The notes below the pieces were generated by a model. The model was given only the letters and a program-made list of their open reading frames with translations, did not search any database and was not told the DNA's origin. A program made the position numbers and the translations under genes. Positions 22,470 to 33,348 of a stretch of 64,000 nucleotides of DNA are shown here, one piece after another (the first letter of the stretch is position 1; every line of letters begins with the position of its first letter). Location of the stretch: assembly GCF_010015445.1 (NCBI RefSeq), contig NC_053123.1, positions 10,285,934-10,349,933 of the forward strand. The letters run 5' to 3'. This stretch comes from Perca fluviatilis (lineage: Eukaryota; Chordata; Actinopteri; Perciformes; Percidae).

Positions 22470-24019
22470 GGCCTGGTTCAATAGCTTGCCTGTGTCTGAC
22501 AGCAGAGTGGAATTTCTTTTCTTAGATATGAATGCCTCTCACTCCACTTACACTAGTTTTTTTTTTTTAAATCCCTTAATATTCATGAAGCTCCCCATCA
22601 AAAATAAGTAAATACATTATTTATCGCTTTTTGTGTCCCATCATTCAAAAAGAAATCACACCCTGAGACATTAAACTTAGAAATATAAAAGCACAGCTTT
22701 TTCAATGACCCATCAATATTTAATTTGCCTGCATCAAATTTGCCTTTGGAGCTCATATTTTTAGATTGAATTTGTTATGCCATATTTCATTGGGTGGCAC
22801 CCCATGTGTATCCAAACGGAGAATGCGTTGCAAGGATGATAACTTGCTAACTCCCTTGATATTTGCTTGGCTAGGCTCCATGGCTGAATTCTATGTGGTA
22901 ATGGTTGCTGCTATTTTAAAGAAACCATGGGGGATGCATCTATTTTGCATTATGCCATTTCATTCTGACAACTCTCCCTGGGCTGCTGACTAATACAAGT
23001 TTCATAGGCCCGGATAGTTGCATACATGAACATATTGGACAAGAAAGCCCCTGTGATATACCATCCATGGTACATTTGACAGTGAAAGTGTTTTGGAATA
23101 CTGTACGTGTAGCTCACATTTTCAAAATATTTCATGAAAAACTTTAACAAAGAGACCCACAAGTGTACACAACTGTATTTCACCTTTTTTCACAAGGTGG
23201 TAAACTACAGCTAAGCCTTTGAAATCAAGTCCTGGTCTAAATATAACTCACTCAGTCTTACCTTTCTATGTGTAAACAGGCAAACACAGGACCACCGAGC
23301 CCCCGTGGAGTGCGAGAGGCAATTATTTGGAGAAAGCTGCAATGTTACAGGTTGAGGGAGGGATGTTAATTACCTTGGTGGATTAACAAGATGCTGCCTC
23401 TTCCTTTTCTTTTGTTCAGTGTCTTTATGGGCTAATTAATTATGAAACAATGCACAGGTGATTCATCTGAGAGCAGGGAATGTTGAAATCTTTCTTCTTT
23501 CTTTCACATCCATGCAGACAGGGGAAGGCTCTTTATCATATGTCAGAGAGGTGCGCAGATCTCCGTGTGTAATGTACTGGAAGCTTTAAATGGAGCATCG
23601 GAAATAGACAGACACAGACCTAAAAGCAATCATGGATTTTTAAGTAGTAACCAATTAGGACTTGAGACTTCAATTTTTATGACTTCATGCTAATAACACA
23701 GGTGTCTATGTGTACTGTAGGCTACCTAGGGAGATAATGGTGGTGGGCATAGATTGTAAAAAAATATGTACATTGCACTTGTGATGTCTCTTGTAGGAAT
23801 GTGGTGAGCAGTTTTAAAGTGCTTTTCACACATAATTCAAATTTTATTTGTATAGAATTTAATAATTTAATAAAATAATAATTGTATAGAATTTAATAAT
23901 GCATTTGCTATGTGTTCATTTTATTTTTCTTGCATGTTCGAAACGAACTAAAACTCAGTTGCAAAGTGCTTTACATATAGTATAAAATACACATGAAAAT
24001 ACATGCATTATACATTATA
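22470..24019. other. Unassigned sequence
   Basis: I see no gene or recognisable transposon. A 38-bp motif at 23436-23473 recurs at 25741-25778 (listed separately). A short AT-rich duplication (TTGTATAGAATTTAATAAT) occurs at about 23848 and 23882. Confidence 0.4.
23436..23473 (+). repeat. 38-bp motif, copy 1 (pair with 25741-25778)
   Basis: The core reads AACAATGCACAGGTGATTCA, preceded by TTAATTATG. It matches the second site at 33 of 38 positions. It contains a homeodomain-type TAATTA and an E-box CAGGTG. Flanks do not match. Confidence 0.55.
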
Positions 24020-24023
24020 CAGT

Positions 24024-24063
24024 ATACATACATACATGCATACATACATACATACATACATAC
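24024..24063. repeat. (CATA)n microsatellite
   Basis: About 40 bp of CATA units with one CATG interruption. Confidence 0.9.
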
Positions 24064-24094
24064 GCATAATACACAAGAATTAAAGCACCCGAAA

Positions 24095-24335
24095 CACCGT
24101 TAAGATGATCTTCCCCAATTGTTAGACCTCTTTTAAAATGTACCTTTATACCATACTAAAACCTTTAAAAGAACTGGATTCTATAATTCTTCCATTTATC
24201 TGGAACTATAAATCCCATACAGTCATCTGTGCAAGTATAGAGCGAGTGGGGGGCTGGCACCTCAGATTCCCAACACTATTATTGGGCGGCAAACAATCGT
24301 TTCCTAGGCTTTGTTCAGCTTACAGGCTTTAATGC
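24095..24335 (+). pseudogene. L1-type LINE reverse-transcriptase (ORF2) fragment
   Basis: The frame through 24138-24332 gives KPLKELDSIILPFIWNYK, then GGWHLRFPTLL. This matches the layout of the region after the reverse-transcriptase core in L1/Tx1 ORF2 proteins (F-K-x-L-D-x-I-I-x-x-F-I-W-N ... G-G-L-x-x-P). Upstream, in the same frame, TVKMIFP recalls the K-x-x-x-L-P motif, followed by a stop (TAG at 24123). There is no 3' end or tail, and the frame breaks near 24290. It is a dead, short fragment. Confidence 0.7.
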
Positions 24336-24790
24336 TCAATTCCGTTGTTTTTTCCCCCAGATCCGATCTTTCTGCCTAGACTGTTTACATTCATGTTTGA
24401 AGTGCCCCATATCTGACTTCAGTGTGTCTATGGTGTTAACAGAGCCCTGACAAGCCCCCCATGCAACCAATAATGTCACACACGTGCGTTAGAACAACAA
24501 CAGAAAACGTCACATTTGGCGGCTCCCAAGATTATGGAGGTTATTAGATTTAACTGAGAAGTATTAGCTGCATCTCGTCGAAATAGCAATGGTTAAAGAT
24601 ACCACTACACACATGTAAACAGCAGCCTTGCCAGGTTTAAATATTCACTACGTTGGCTTTAGAAGGCGATTTAGCTTGTTTCCCTGCCACCAAGTAGTCA
24701 ATCAAAATGAATCCTGCTTTAAATTCCATTACTTGTAATCTTGTAAAAATGTAATACAAACTTTAATATTTATATTTGGCAACTTTCTTG

Positions 24791-24791
24791 C

Positions 24792-24841
<50 letters not shown>

Positions 24842-24903
24842 CATCCATCCATCCATCTATCCATCCATCCATCCATCCATCCATCCATCCATCCATCCAT
24901 CCT
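24791..24903. repeat. (CTAT)n-(CCAT)n compound microsatellite
   Basis: About 48 bp of CTAT units pass into about 60 bp of CCAT units with one CTAT interruption, giving the Ser-Ile-Tyr-Leu and Ile-His-Pro-Ser runs of the open frame 24776-25027. Confidence 0.95.
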
Positions 24904-25030
24904 TGAGGTTTTTTTACATGGTATGGGATCGTTGCATAGACTCACATACTCGCTGATCCCGATACCAGCATTTTTGGCAGTATCTGAGGCAATTCCGATA
25001 CCGGTATCGGTCTCGGAACAACTCTAATTA
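24904..25030 (-). repeat. MITE-end fragment (GATACCGGTATCGG motif)
   Basis: GATCCCGATACCAGC, CCGATACCGGTATCGG and GGAACAACTCTAATTA form the inverted end of a common fish repeat that starts TTAGAGTTGTTCCGA. Only one end is present, abutting the microsatellite. Confidence 0.5.
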
Positions 25031-26302
25031 AAACCATAATGCAATTCTAATTGCATTATGTTAATTATTTTACACACTGTACATGTAAGTTGTTTTACTT
25101 TGAACAAATAATACCATACTGTCAGTATTCATTTATTTTATTATACTTATACATCAACATTTCAATGTGATATCATGACTTTGCGTAAACATACACGCCA
25201 CTTTCCTAATGCCATGTGGCGTGTTATCTGTACGCATTTTGTATTCACCATCAGATCTCCCGAAGGGAAACGTTCACTCATGACATGACCTGAATCTAGA
25301 AAGATGACTCTTTTTTTACTTGGCCGCGATTTGGAAAATCGTGACACCAATGAAGAATAGCATTCTCCGATCTCACACTTACTGCATAAGTGATGGAATA
25401 TAATTTGCAGTTGAATGGTGTTGTCCCCACAGCAGACCTGTCAACTTAACTGTAATGAAACGGGGAGAAGGGTGATGAAAAATGTATAGAAATCAGTGTA
25501 ACCTCTCAACATCCCTCGAGGCCTGGTATTGAACTTGAAGCATCACACTGCAGAACTTTCTTTAGTTGTGAGGTCAACTAACCAATAACATGAAAATATT
25601 TCTTGTAGTGATGTGATGGCCATTTCTGCTGACAGCGCTGTCAAGAGCACATCAACTGCCCAGCCAGGAAGGGTGCTCAGGCGCGCATCAACATTTTACA
25701 ACTGAACTACAATTAAGATGCAGACTTGTAATTTATTGTAATAATTATGGAACAATACACAGGTGATTCATGTAAGAGCGCGCATGTTTAAGCCATGGTT
25801 GTACAGCTGTTATGTGCCAGCAAAAGCATTAAGACATATCGTTATCAAAGGTAAATTCAGTGTGTATGTGAGGGACAAGTATTATGCTGAATATACTCGT
25901 TCAAACAGTAAGAGGTTTAATGCTTTAACCTTGTGCTCTCTGTATCCATTAATGCTCAGCTTTTCAAACCTTAGCTGTAAACTTGTGATTGGGAAAATTG
26001 CCAGATCAAGAAAAACGTTTGCACTTTCCACACATAATGCTGGAAAAGCACTTATTAATCAAAGTGCATTTATGTGAGTTCACATAAAGATTTCTGTTTC
26101 TGTATTGTTTGACAAACTAACCTTGAATAACATTAAATGGTCCTGGACTTTTTGACTCATAACGTTGATATAATATGAAGATATTAATTATGCAATGCTA
26201 GTATATTCATAACATTTCATACAGTATAGCAGAATAATACAAAACCAAAATGTATAATTTTTGTAGGTTTTGTTCCTTTATTAAATCCTTTTGCATTGGT
26301 GA
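25031..26302. other. Unassigned AT-rich sequence
   Basis: I see no gene or recognisable transposon apart from the 38-bp motif at 25741-25778. The 104-codon open frame 25763-26077 begins in that motif and has no recognisable domain. Confidence 0.4.
25741..25778 (+). repeat. 38-bp motif, copy 2 (pair with 23436-23473)
   Basis: The core reads AACAATACACAGGTGATTCA, preceded by ATAATTATGG. Five mismatches separate it from copy 1. Confidence 0.55.
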
Positions 26303-26707
26303 TTAAAGTGATGGTTCGGAGTAATTTCACCCTAGGGTCCTTTGCACCATGACCTCGACCCCCCAGAAGCTTTTTTCACATGGGTCGGACATTGGGAGAG
26401 TTAGCATTATCAGCTGAATAGCTTAGCGGAGGGGCTAATGGACCCAAGTTTGTATCTCGTAAATTACCCCACTAATAATGCCTGAAATGATAACAAACTT
26501 CTACACTAGTACAAATAGGTTATGCATTCATAAAACGATGGATTGGAAAGTTTAGCCCCTACGCTAAGCTATTCAGCTGATAATGCTGCTCTACGCTAAC
26601 TCTCCCAATGTTCGACCCAGGTGAAAAAAGCTTCTGGGGGGGTTGTTTGGCTCGAGGTCATGGTGCAAAGGACCATAGGGTGAAATTACTCCGAACCATG
26701 ACTTTAA
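26303..26707. mobile_element. TTAA-flanked foldback MITE, family T5
   Basis: The body 26307-26703 (397 bp) starts AGTGATGGTTCGGAGTAATT and ends ATTACTCCGAACCATGACT. The arms are inverted copies over more than 150 bp, with CTCTCCCAATG and TATTCAGCTGATAATGC present in both orientations. TTAA is at 26303-26306 and 26704-26707. It is non-coding. Confidence 0.85.
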
Positions 26708-28251
26708 TTTGTAAATGTGAAGTACTATCTTGTTAATAATCATAACCATTCATGCATAACAATGAGTTCAACATTTCAAAAGTTTGCTGTATCACCTTTT
26801 TTTTAAATGTCCCGCTCCATTCAGGCTGTGATTGGTCAGTTCATGAAAAGTGACATTGATGAGCGACTTAATGAGAAGTTTAACATGTTTGAACAAAAGG
26901 CACCCAACATAGCTTAACAGCCTAAAACCAAACCTTGCTTATCCTAACCCTATTGTCTTCTGTCTTATATGGCTTCAGCTGCAGAACCTTGACTAACAGT
27001 TGAACTGGGCTCAATGGGCTGCTCTCTCTACTCTCTCTCTGCTCTACTGCCAGTGCCTTCAGGCTCACAAAGCTAAGATGCTGTGTAGAGATGATGACTG
27101 GTAGCAGCGCCGCATGAATCATTTGTTATTTTAAAACATTTGGCTGCATCAGCCTCAAAGGATTTCAACCTCTTCGCTCAGCTTTTCAGCACCACTTTTA
27201 TGTCCTTTCAACTTTTTGTTTGCCATCTTGCGCCACTCCACTATTTCTCCAAATGTCACCAAACAGAGACGGGAAGGGGGCGGCGCCCCGGTAAAGTTAG
27301 AATGGACTTGACCAAAAGTAATTGGCTGGGTGAGAGAGGCTGAGAGATGTAATACCCAACCACAGTAGGCCGGCAGTTCACTGGCTTATTAGAAAAATGT
27401 GTTTTACATTTATTTTATTTTTTTTATGTATTTCTTTTCTATTGCATCTGCCCCAATTGTCAAGAGGCCCATCAGGAAACCTCATGGTGCTCCAGATGGC
27501 CAGTCTATCATTAGATACTAGAAAATTCTTGCTTCAGTGTTTTGTTGAGATGAGGCAAGCCAAGACTCTCTTCTCCTGTGCTGTGAGGTTTGGCAACCTG
27601 GTTGGAGTGGTTTATGCTGGAGGATGTCTCCTTTTGGAATTGTTTCACCGTGGTAGCATGTATATTGTTTTTTCGCTGATTTAAAGGCAGTGTTGTTGAG
27701 GCAAATTTGAATGTTTCGGCCAGGATGTCAATATCCAGCTAGGTAAGCCTCTCTTGACTTGCTTCTTTTTCCACGTGGACATCTCGTAATGTTACTTTTC
27801 CTATTCCCTGTCAATCTCTTAACTTTATTGTCCAGGGTTTGCACACTTTTGGAGTAGTGAAACAGTCAGGGTGTATAAGAGGTAAAGGCTGTTGAAGTAG
27901 CAACTCTCATGCATGAAGTTGATTGCTTAGAATATCAGCTGTCATCTCTTTAACCGGGTCTAAACAGTGGAGGCCACGGAAGCAAGCTCAAATGAAACCT
28001 ACAAAAAGGTCACACTGGAACAAGAGTGGCCGATCCACCGTAGCTAGCGGCAGAGATAAGATAAGCTCATCCGCCCCATATCTGGGTGGAACTCCCTGTC
28101 TCTGGCGAAGCAACGCATACTGGGCATCATCAACGCCCAAACGAGCTCCACTGTGGCCGCGCTTTTCCGAGTTGCGACCATTTGTGGAGGAGGCGTTTTC
28201 CCAGCCCGGGAAGATGAAGGCTCCAGTTTCCCACTGTACACTCTCTCACAC
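26708..28251. other. Mostly unassigned; 3' part may belong to the DIRS element
   Basis: 26708-27900 shows no gene or recognisable element. From about 27950 the sequence becomes GC-richer and continues into the DIRS-type fragment. It may be the upstream part of that element, but I cannot align its frames to a known domain. The 139-codon frame 27923-28342 is not recognisable as it stands. Confidence 0.35.
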
Positions 28252-29150
28252 CCCAATGGGACTTAGCCCTGGTGCTCCGAGCTCTGGGGAAACCCCTTTT
28301 TTGAGCCTTTGGCACAAGCCTCTTTTAGGATGTTGTCACTGAAAACAGCGCTTCTCCTCGCCCTGTCGACAGCTGAGAGGGTGAGTGATTTATGCCCGCT
28401 GTCGGTTTCACCGTCCTGCCTCTCCATTAGAGGGGACGGGAGCGCAGCCACTTTAAAGCCAAACCCTTCATTCATGGCGAAAGTTTTAACGAGCTCATTT
28501 CGGTCGAGGGTGTTTTCCCTTGAGGGTTTTTTTCCTCCGCCTCATGGCAACGACGCGGAGGAGGCTTTTCACCGACCGTGTAAGGTGCACGCTTTATCAC
28601 AGTACGTTTTACGCACAGCGGACATCAGACAAACACATCTGCGCAGTGGCGTCCTTGGCATCGCCATGCCCATTCATCCGTTTCTATCTGCATGATATGT
28701 CCGAGTCCTCCATGACCCACTCGGTCCTATCCTCACTCAACGACAAATGATGCGCCGCTGCATGTGTGTTTTGCCTGCCCATCCCTCCTGCACTGGTGGC
28801 GGGGAGGAATGTGGGTATCCCATAATTATTAATCATGATAATAATTATCACTAATAATGCACTTCCACAATCATGACTTGGGCCTTACAATCAGTATTAG
28901 GCCAATTCATAATCATGACGTTTTTTCTTTTAATCAAAATAACATATTATTTGATACATTGACCTGTCAGTGCAAATAAGGAGAGAAGTCTATGTTCTGT
29001 TTGTGGACCCTGTGTTGCAGGCGGCATTGACTACATCAGCTTCGCCCTAACTCAATAGCGACAGCCCTTAGAGGGCGAAGCCTATACGAAATAGAACAAT
29101 AGTTATGTATTGTAACTCCAGATTCTATGAGTATAGGCGTAGCCCTCATC
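28252..29150 (+). mobile_element. DIRS-type retrotransposon remnant, 3' part
   Basis: The segment combines a broken tyrosine-recombinase frame (28260-28750) with the terminal structure at 29071-29147. There, GAGGGCGAAGCCTATA (29071-29086) returns inverted as TATAGGCGTAGCCCTC (29132-29147), 14 of 16 matching, around AGTTATGTATTGTAACTCCA. DIRS elements use a tyrosine recombinase and inverted or split terminal repeats instead of an integrase and direct LTRs. The 5' end and the reverse transcriptase are not seen in the window. Confidence 0.7.
28260..28750 (+). pseudogene. Degenerate DIRS tyrosine recombinase
   Basis: One frame (28309-28695) reads MLSLKTALLLALSTAERVSD and then LKPNPSF, FRSRVF and FFPPPH, followed by YVLRTADIRQT. 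This is the N-terminal half of the catalytic domain of DIRS recombinases, with the first catalytic Arg expected in AERVSDL. Another frame (28520-28750) then reads HICAVASLASPCPFIRFYLH and ends near THSVLSS, the C-terminal block with the probable nucleophile Tyr in RFY. The part with the H-x-x-R box lies between these blocks and is missing, and the blocks are in different frames. A further frameshift near 28300 separates LALVLRALGKP from the start of the first block. The gene is inactive. Confidence 0.7.
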
Positions 29151-31845
29151 CTGCACTCTCGCTCTGCCAAACACATCCCCCTCTTCTCTCTCTCTTTGTG
29201 CTAACAACAAGTTAAATAAGATTTAATTTGTATTTTGTTGTATTTGTTGCATAACCCAATGATAAGAGTAGTCTATCTGGAGCTTAGCAGCCGCTACTAC
29301 CAGCTGTGAAATCAAATATTGGCACCCACTGATGAAGTCATACATAGAGGATAAATAAAATGCTTGCAGCCATTTACCCTCCTGAACAGAAGGAAGAGTA
29401 GCTGGGTGTCTCTCTCCATCATGTGTCGCGGGGCCCAAGCTCAGCCTAGAAACTATCAGGAAGATGATGTGTCCCTGGAGAAAAAAACGTCTCTGGAGAG
29501 AGGCAGCTCTCAGGGACTCACTTCTCTGGCACTTCTCTCATTGTTGCCTGCTCAGCTCACATTGAAAAGATGTGCAGGGGTCACCTGTCTTGTGTGGCTA
29601 TGACTCACAAACACTTAAGGTCAATTTAAGGAGCCCATGTTGCTAAGTGACAGCTCGCATGACAACATTTGTTGCCCAGTTCTACATTGAACACAGCATG
29701 TCTCCAGGAAGGACTTGGTGGAAAATATGATGTGCTTTGCAGCACAAAACAAAAGAGGGGCGGTAAAGCTTTTACATTTTTGGACTCTGATGGTGACAGG
29801 ATAGAATGGAAAATAGGAAACATGTTCAGTAAAGTTCTTAATTTTAATAAATGGGTTCCTAATTTTGTGACACTCCTGTCATGTCATGTATGGCATCATA
29901 ATGTAGATAATTAACTATTTACAAGTGCTAGAAACAACATTTTTTAAAATTGTAATATTAATAGCAGGTTTTTAACATCTGTGACTGAAGAAGATTGGTA
30001 ATACAAAGTTTTGTACACTGATTTATTACATATTATTACAAGGCATTAATTCAATTGAATTTGCCTTGTGGTTTGATATCAGATGAACATTGCTGACAAA
30101 GCATCTTAATATAGCTGAACAACAATACATGACTAAGTAGCAACAGACATCTGTTGCACTGAGAGTGCGTGTGTATTTTTTTGCACCATTTTTAGTGAAG
30201 GAAACATCTTTGTGGAACCCCAAACTACATGCTGTAATGTCTCTGAAAATCCTACTCTATTCAATCCTTTCAGTTACTTTATGCACAATTCACAATTCAC
30301 AATGGTGATTTTGTCTTGGGAAACATTTTCTGTTCAAATTTTACAAAAGAGAGAAAAGATTACGGGGATTGTAGATTAAATTCTTTAAAGTTTGCCTTTT
30401 TTCTCAATACGGCAAGGGGACAAAGCATGCTTGAGTGGAGATTGACAGAGGGCATCATCCATTTCCAGTTGCCTCTGCCCTCCATTAGGGCTGTATGGGA
30501 GCAGCCGCCTGCCACTGTGGCCTCTTACAGCCAGAAAGCACAGAGCAGCCAGAAGGATAATCATTTGTTGATTATTAAAGCCTAATAGGCAGACAGCATG
30601 TGAGTATTTTGTCAGCACTTTCTGAATTGACTGACTGATAATTGAGATTGAAAAGTAGGAGGGAGGGTCAAGGGGCAGGGATGAGGAGGCAGTACGTACT
30701 GTTGCTACGACTGTCAGGCTTTCCATTTTTGCACAGCACATATATGCAGTTTTGCAATGATCGCTAAGGCAGATTTAACGTTGGAATTTATAGTGATTTC
30801 TTAAGCAATTGGGTCCGAATGCTAATTTTGCCGACGTTTGCAAGCCAAATGCCAACTACACAACCATCCGGACAAAGATAAGCTAGCTAATGTTATGTTA
30901 ACTGTCCATTGTGTGCCCACACCATGCCCACCTGGGCGCACACTGTGGGAATAATAATAAATTTAATTTGTATAGCGACTCAAAGTCACTTGAATTGAAT
31001 TGAATACAAGGCACACTGTGGGTACAGTGGGCATACATTGGGCAGTAGGCACAGCAGGCAGTAGTCACACTGACACATTTTCTCACTGATGATTTCCTCA
31101 TATTTGAACTCAAAATAAATAAAAATGTTCATGAAAGGTTTGCTGGCAGTTTAAATATGTGGAAATTGTGTTACAATGCATTATGAGGTGACTTTCCCTA
31201 TACATCTGCATGCATGCTAAAGTTTGCACTTCATCATTTATTTTGTCTATGTCTCCACCCAGGCTCTGTATAAAACTACAACATCCATGCTTACTTGTTT
31301 AATGAATCTATTAATTCTACCCTAGAAAGTGGTGGAAAAAAGAAAAATAACAGCTTCAATTCCACAAAGCCCAAGATGACATTTTCAAATGTCTTGTTTT
31401 GTCCAACTAACAGTTTAAAACCTAAATATGTTCAATAAAATATTATGTAAAACAGAGAAAGGCTAATTTTCTCATAAGGGAAGCTGGGACCAGAGAATGT
31501 TTGGCAGAGGGATTAATCCCTTCAAACAACCCCTTTTACTGAAGTGTGATTCATTACAAAAATGAGTTCACAATTATAGAAAAAGCAACTATGTTTCTGT
31601 TTATTATCAGAGTTGCAGTCTCAGACACTGATATACAAAACTGTACTGTATAATGAGGACTCCTCGGCAGGACAGCCTGTTCGGTTGACCTGTGGTATGT
31701 TTCACACAAAGTGCCAGGACGTTAACCCCTTATTTTAATTCTTCAAGATATTTGTATTTAGACTTTGAAAAAACAAAAACAAATTGCTGACATGGTTTAT
31801 TGTTATGTTTTCGTTTTTTAAAAATTCCAAAAAAACCTACGGGAG
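29151..31845. other. Unassigned AT-rich sequence
   Basis: I see no gene. A short LINE-tail-like piece (AATTTAATTTGTATAGCGAC, TTGAATTGAATTGAATAC) lies at about 30958-31008. Open frames such as 30385-30741 (-) and 29364-29603 have no recognisable domain. Confidence 0.4.
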
Positions 31846-32207
31846 ATGAAGGCTTACAGCCATCTCTACGACAGCAGAGGTCTTTATCCTGGTAGTGATT
31901 TTAAGATTCTGCTCCTAGTATATAAAGCTCTCAATGACCTTGCACCTCAATATATTAGAGCCATGCTCATTATATATGAACGAGCAAGAATCCTCAGATC
32001 CACAGGCAGTGGTCTTTTAACCGTCCCTCGCTGTAACTCCAGAGCAGGGGGGGCTGCTTTTTGTGTCTATGCCCCAAAGATATGGAACACCCTGCCAGTG
32101 GAACTGAGAGAAGCCTCCACACTGAATATAAAAAAAAGGATAAAAACCTTTCTTTTTACAAAAGCTTATGTATAACAGAGTTTGTCGCTGTTCAATGTTG
32201 ATCTTTT

Positions 32208-32243
<36 letters not shown>

Positions 32244-32357
32244 CTAATATCCTCTGTATAACTATGTATAAAGTGTTTTATTTGTAACTTTTTACAAATT
32301 TTTAACTTAACTTATATGAAATGTGCTATAGAAATAAAGTTTGATTTGATTTGATTT
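31846..32357 (+). mobile_element. 3' end of an L2/CR1-type LINE
   Basis: The 109-codon frame 31846-32175 is the C-terminal tail of a fish L2/CR1-type reverse-transcriptase protein. Recognisable blocks are DFKILLLVYKALNDLAPQYI, RSTGSGLLTVPR and APKIWNTLPVELREA, then IKKRIKTFLF before a TAA stop. The 3' untranslated part holds a (GT)n tract (32210-32242) and ends with AATAAAG and three TTTGA units, the usual tail of this group. The element is 5'-truncated. No duplication was fixed. Confidence 0.85.
32210..32242. repeat. (GT)n microsatellite in the LINE 3' UTR
   Basis: An uninterrupted GT tract of about 33 bp. Confidence 0.95.
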
Positions 32358-33348
32358 AGTATTAGTTAGAACTCTGAAGTTCAGCAGACTAGACATGGAT
32401 CTAACCTTTAAAACAATCACTTCAGGTTATTTATCCACAGATAAAACTAAGGTACCAGTAGAAGGAGCAGCAGTGTTTGTGTTTGTCTGCAGCATCCCCT
32501 CCTCAGACACTCCAGCCTCCACAACAACAGCTGGAGACCGAAAACCAGAGAATAAGACTCGCTGGAGGTGCGGTCTTTGAGTAGTTTTAGTGTTTCACAT
32601 CAATCACATATTTACCAGCAAAAAACGGCGTGTCACTGCAATATTGAACCTTTTGAGTTTTTGTTTTCTTGATCAGAGAAAACACCTAGTCGCTGCTAAC
32701 AACGAGGGAGAGCCGAGAACCCCTCAGAAACTCACAGGAGATCAGAAAGAAAGAAAGTCTACCCAAAATAAAATCAACTAAAGAATGCCTGTTTCTCCCT
32801 CCATGTTGCAGCCATGGCAAAGCTCCAGATGGGACCGTAGAGGAGGTTGATAAAGTGGTGAAGTTCAAAGCTCCCACTGAATAAGAGGAGGAAGCAGCAA
32901 AGAACAAACGAGCGGCCCATTCTTACTGGCTCACTGGTCCAGGCAGTGTGCCAGACAATGGCCAACCAGGACTTTTCATCGGGTCAGGTCAGTCCACAAC
33001 TGCAATCACCTTTTTAGATTATTATTCTTCCAATTCAAAACCACAAACATAACAGGAGTTGTGCTGGGTATTGAAGGTCAATGATTTTGGTAATGATTTG
33101 AAATGTAGCCTAAGCACTGAAGGATTTAAAAAGCTGGCATTAATCTTGGATCAGATATTGCAACTAATGGGAGAAAGTAAGCTCCAGTTAGAGTTTCTGG
33201 TGGTGCTGTGTGTTGGGATCATGGATGTAGTAAGAGAACTGGATACAGCATTCGGCAGGAAGCCCCGTCATTCCAATGAGAGTGATCAAAAGCGCATTAA
33301 AGCAATCATGGAGCTCGGATCTTCCGTGTTGACTGGCCCATGACGTCA
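32358..33348. other. Unassigned sequence with exon-like fragments
   Basis: There is no recognisable gene. A pyrimidine-rich stretch ending TGTTGCAG (about 32807-32810) is followed by a 25-codon frame, SHGKAPDGTVEEVDKVVKFK, that ends in a TAA stop (see findings). The 94-codon frame 33059-33343 looks protein-like but matches nothing I know. Confidence 0.3.

Noticed and set aside
24791..24903. CRISPR-like array of short repeats
   Set aside because: Pure 4-bp microsatellite units with no spacers, in a eukaryotic genome.
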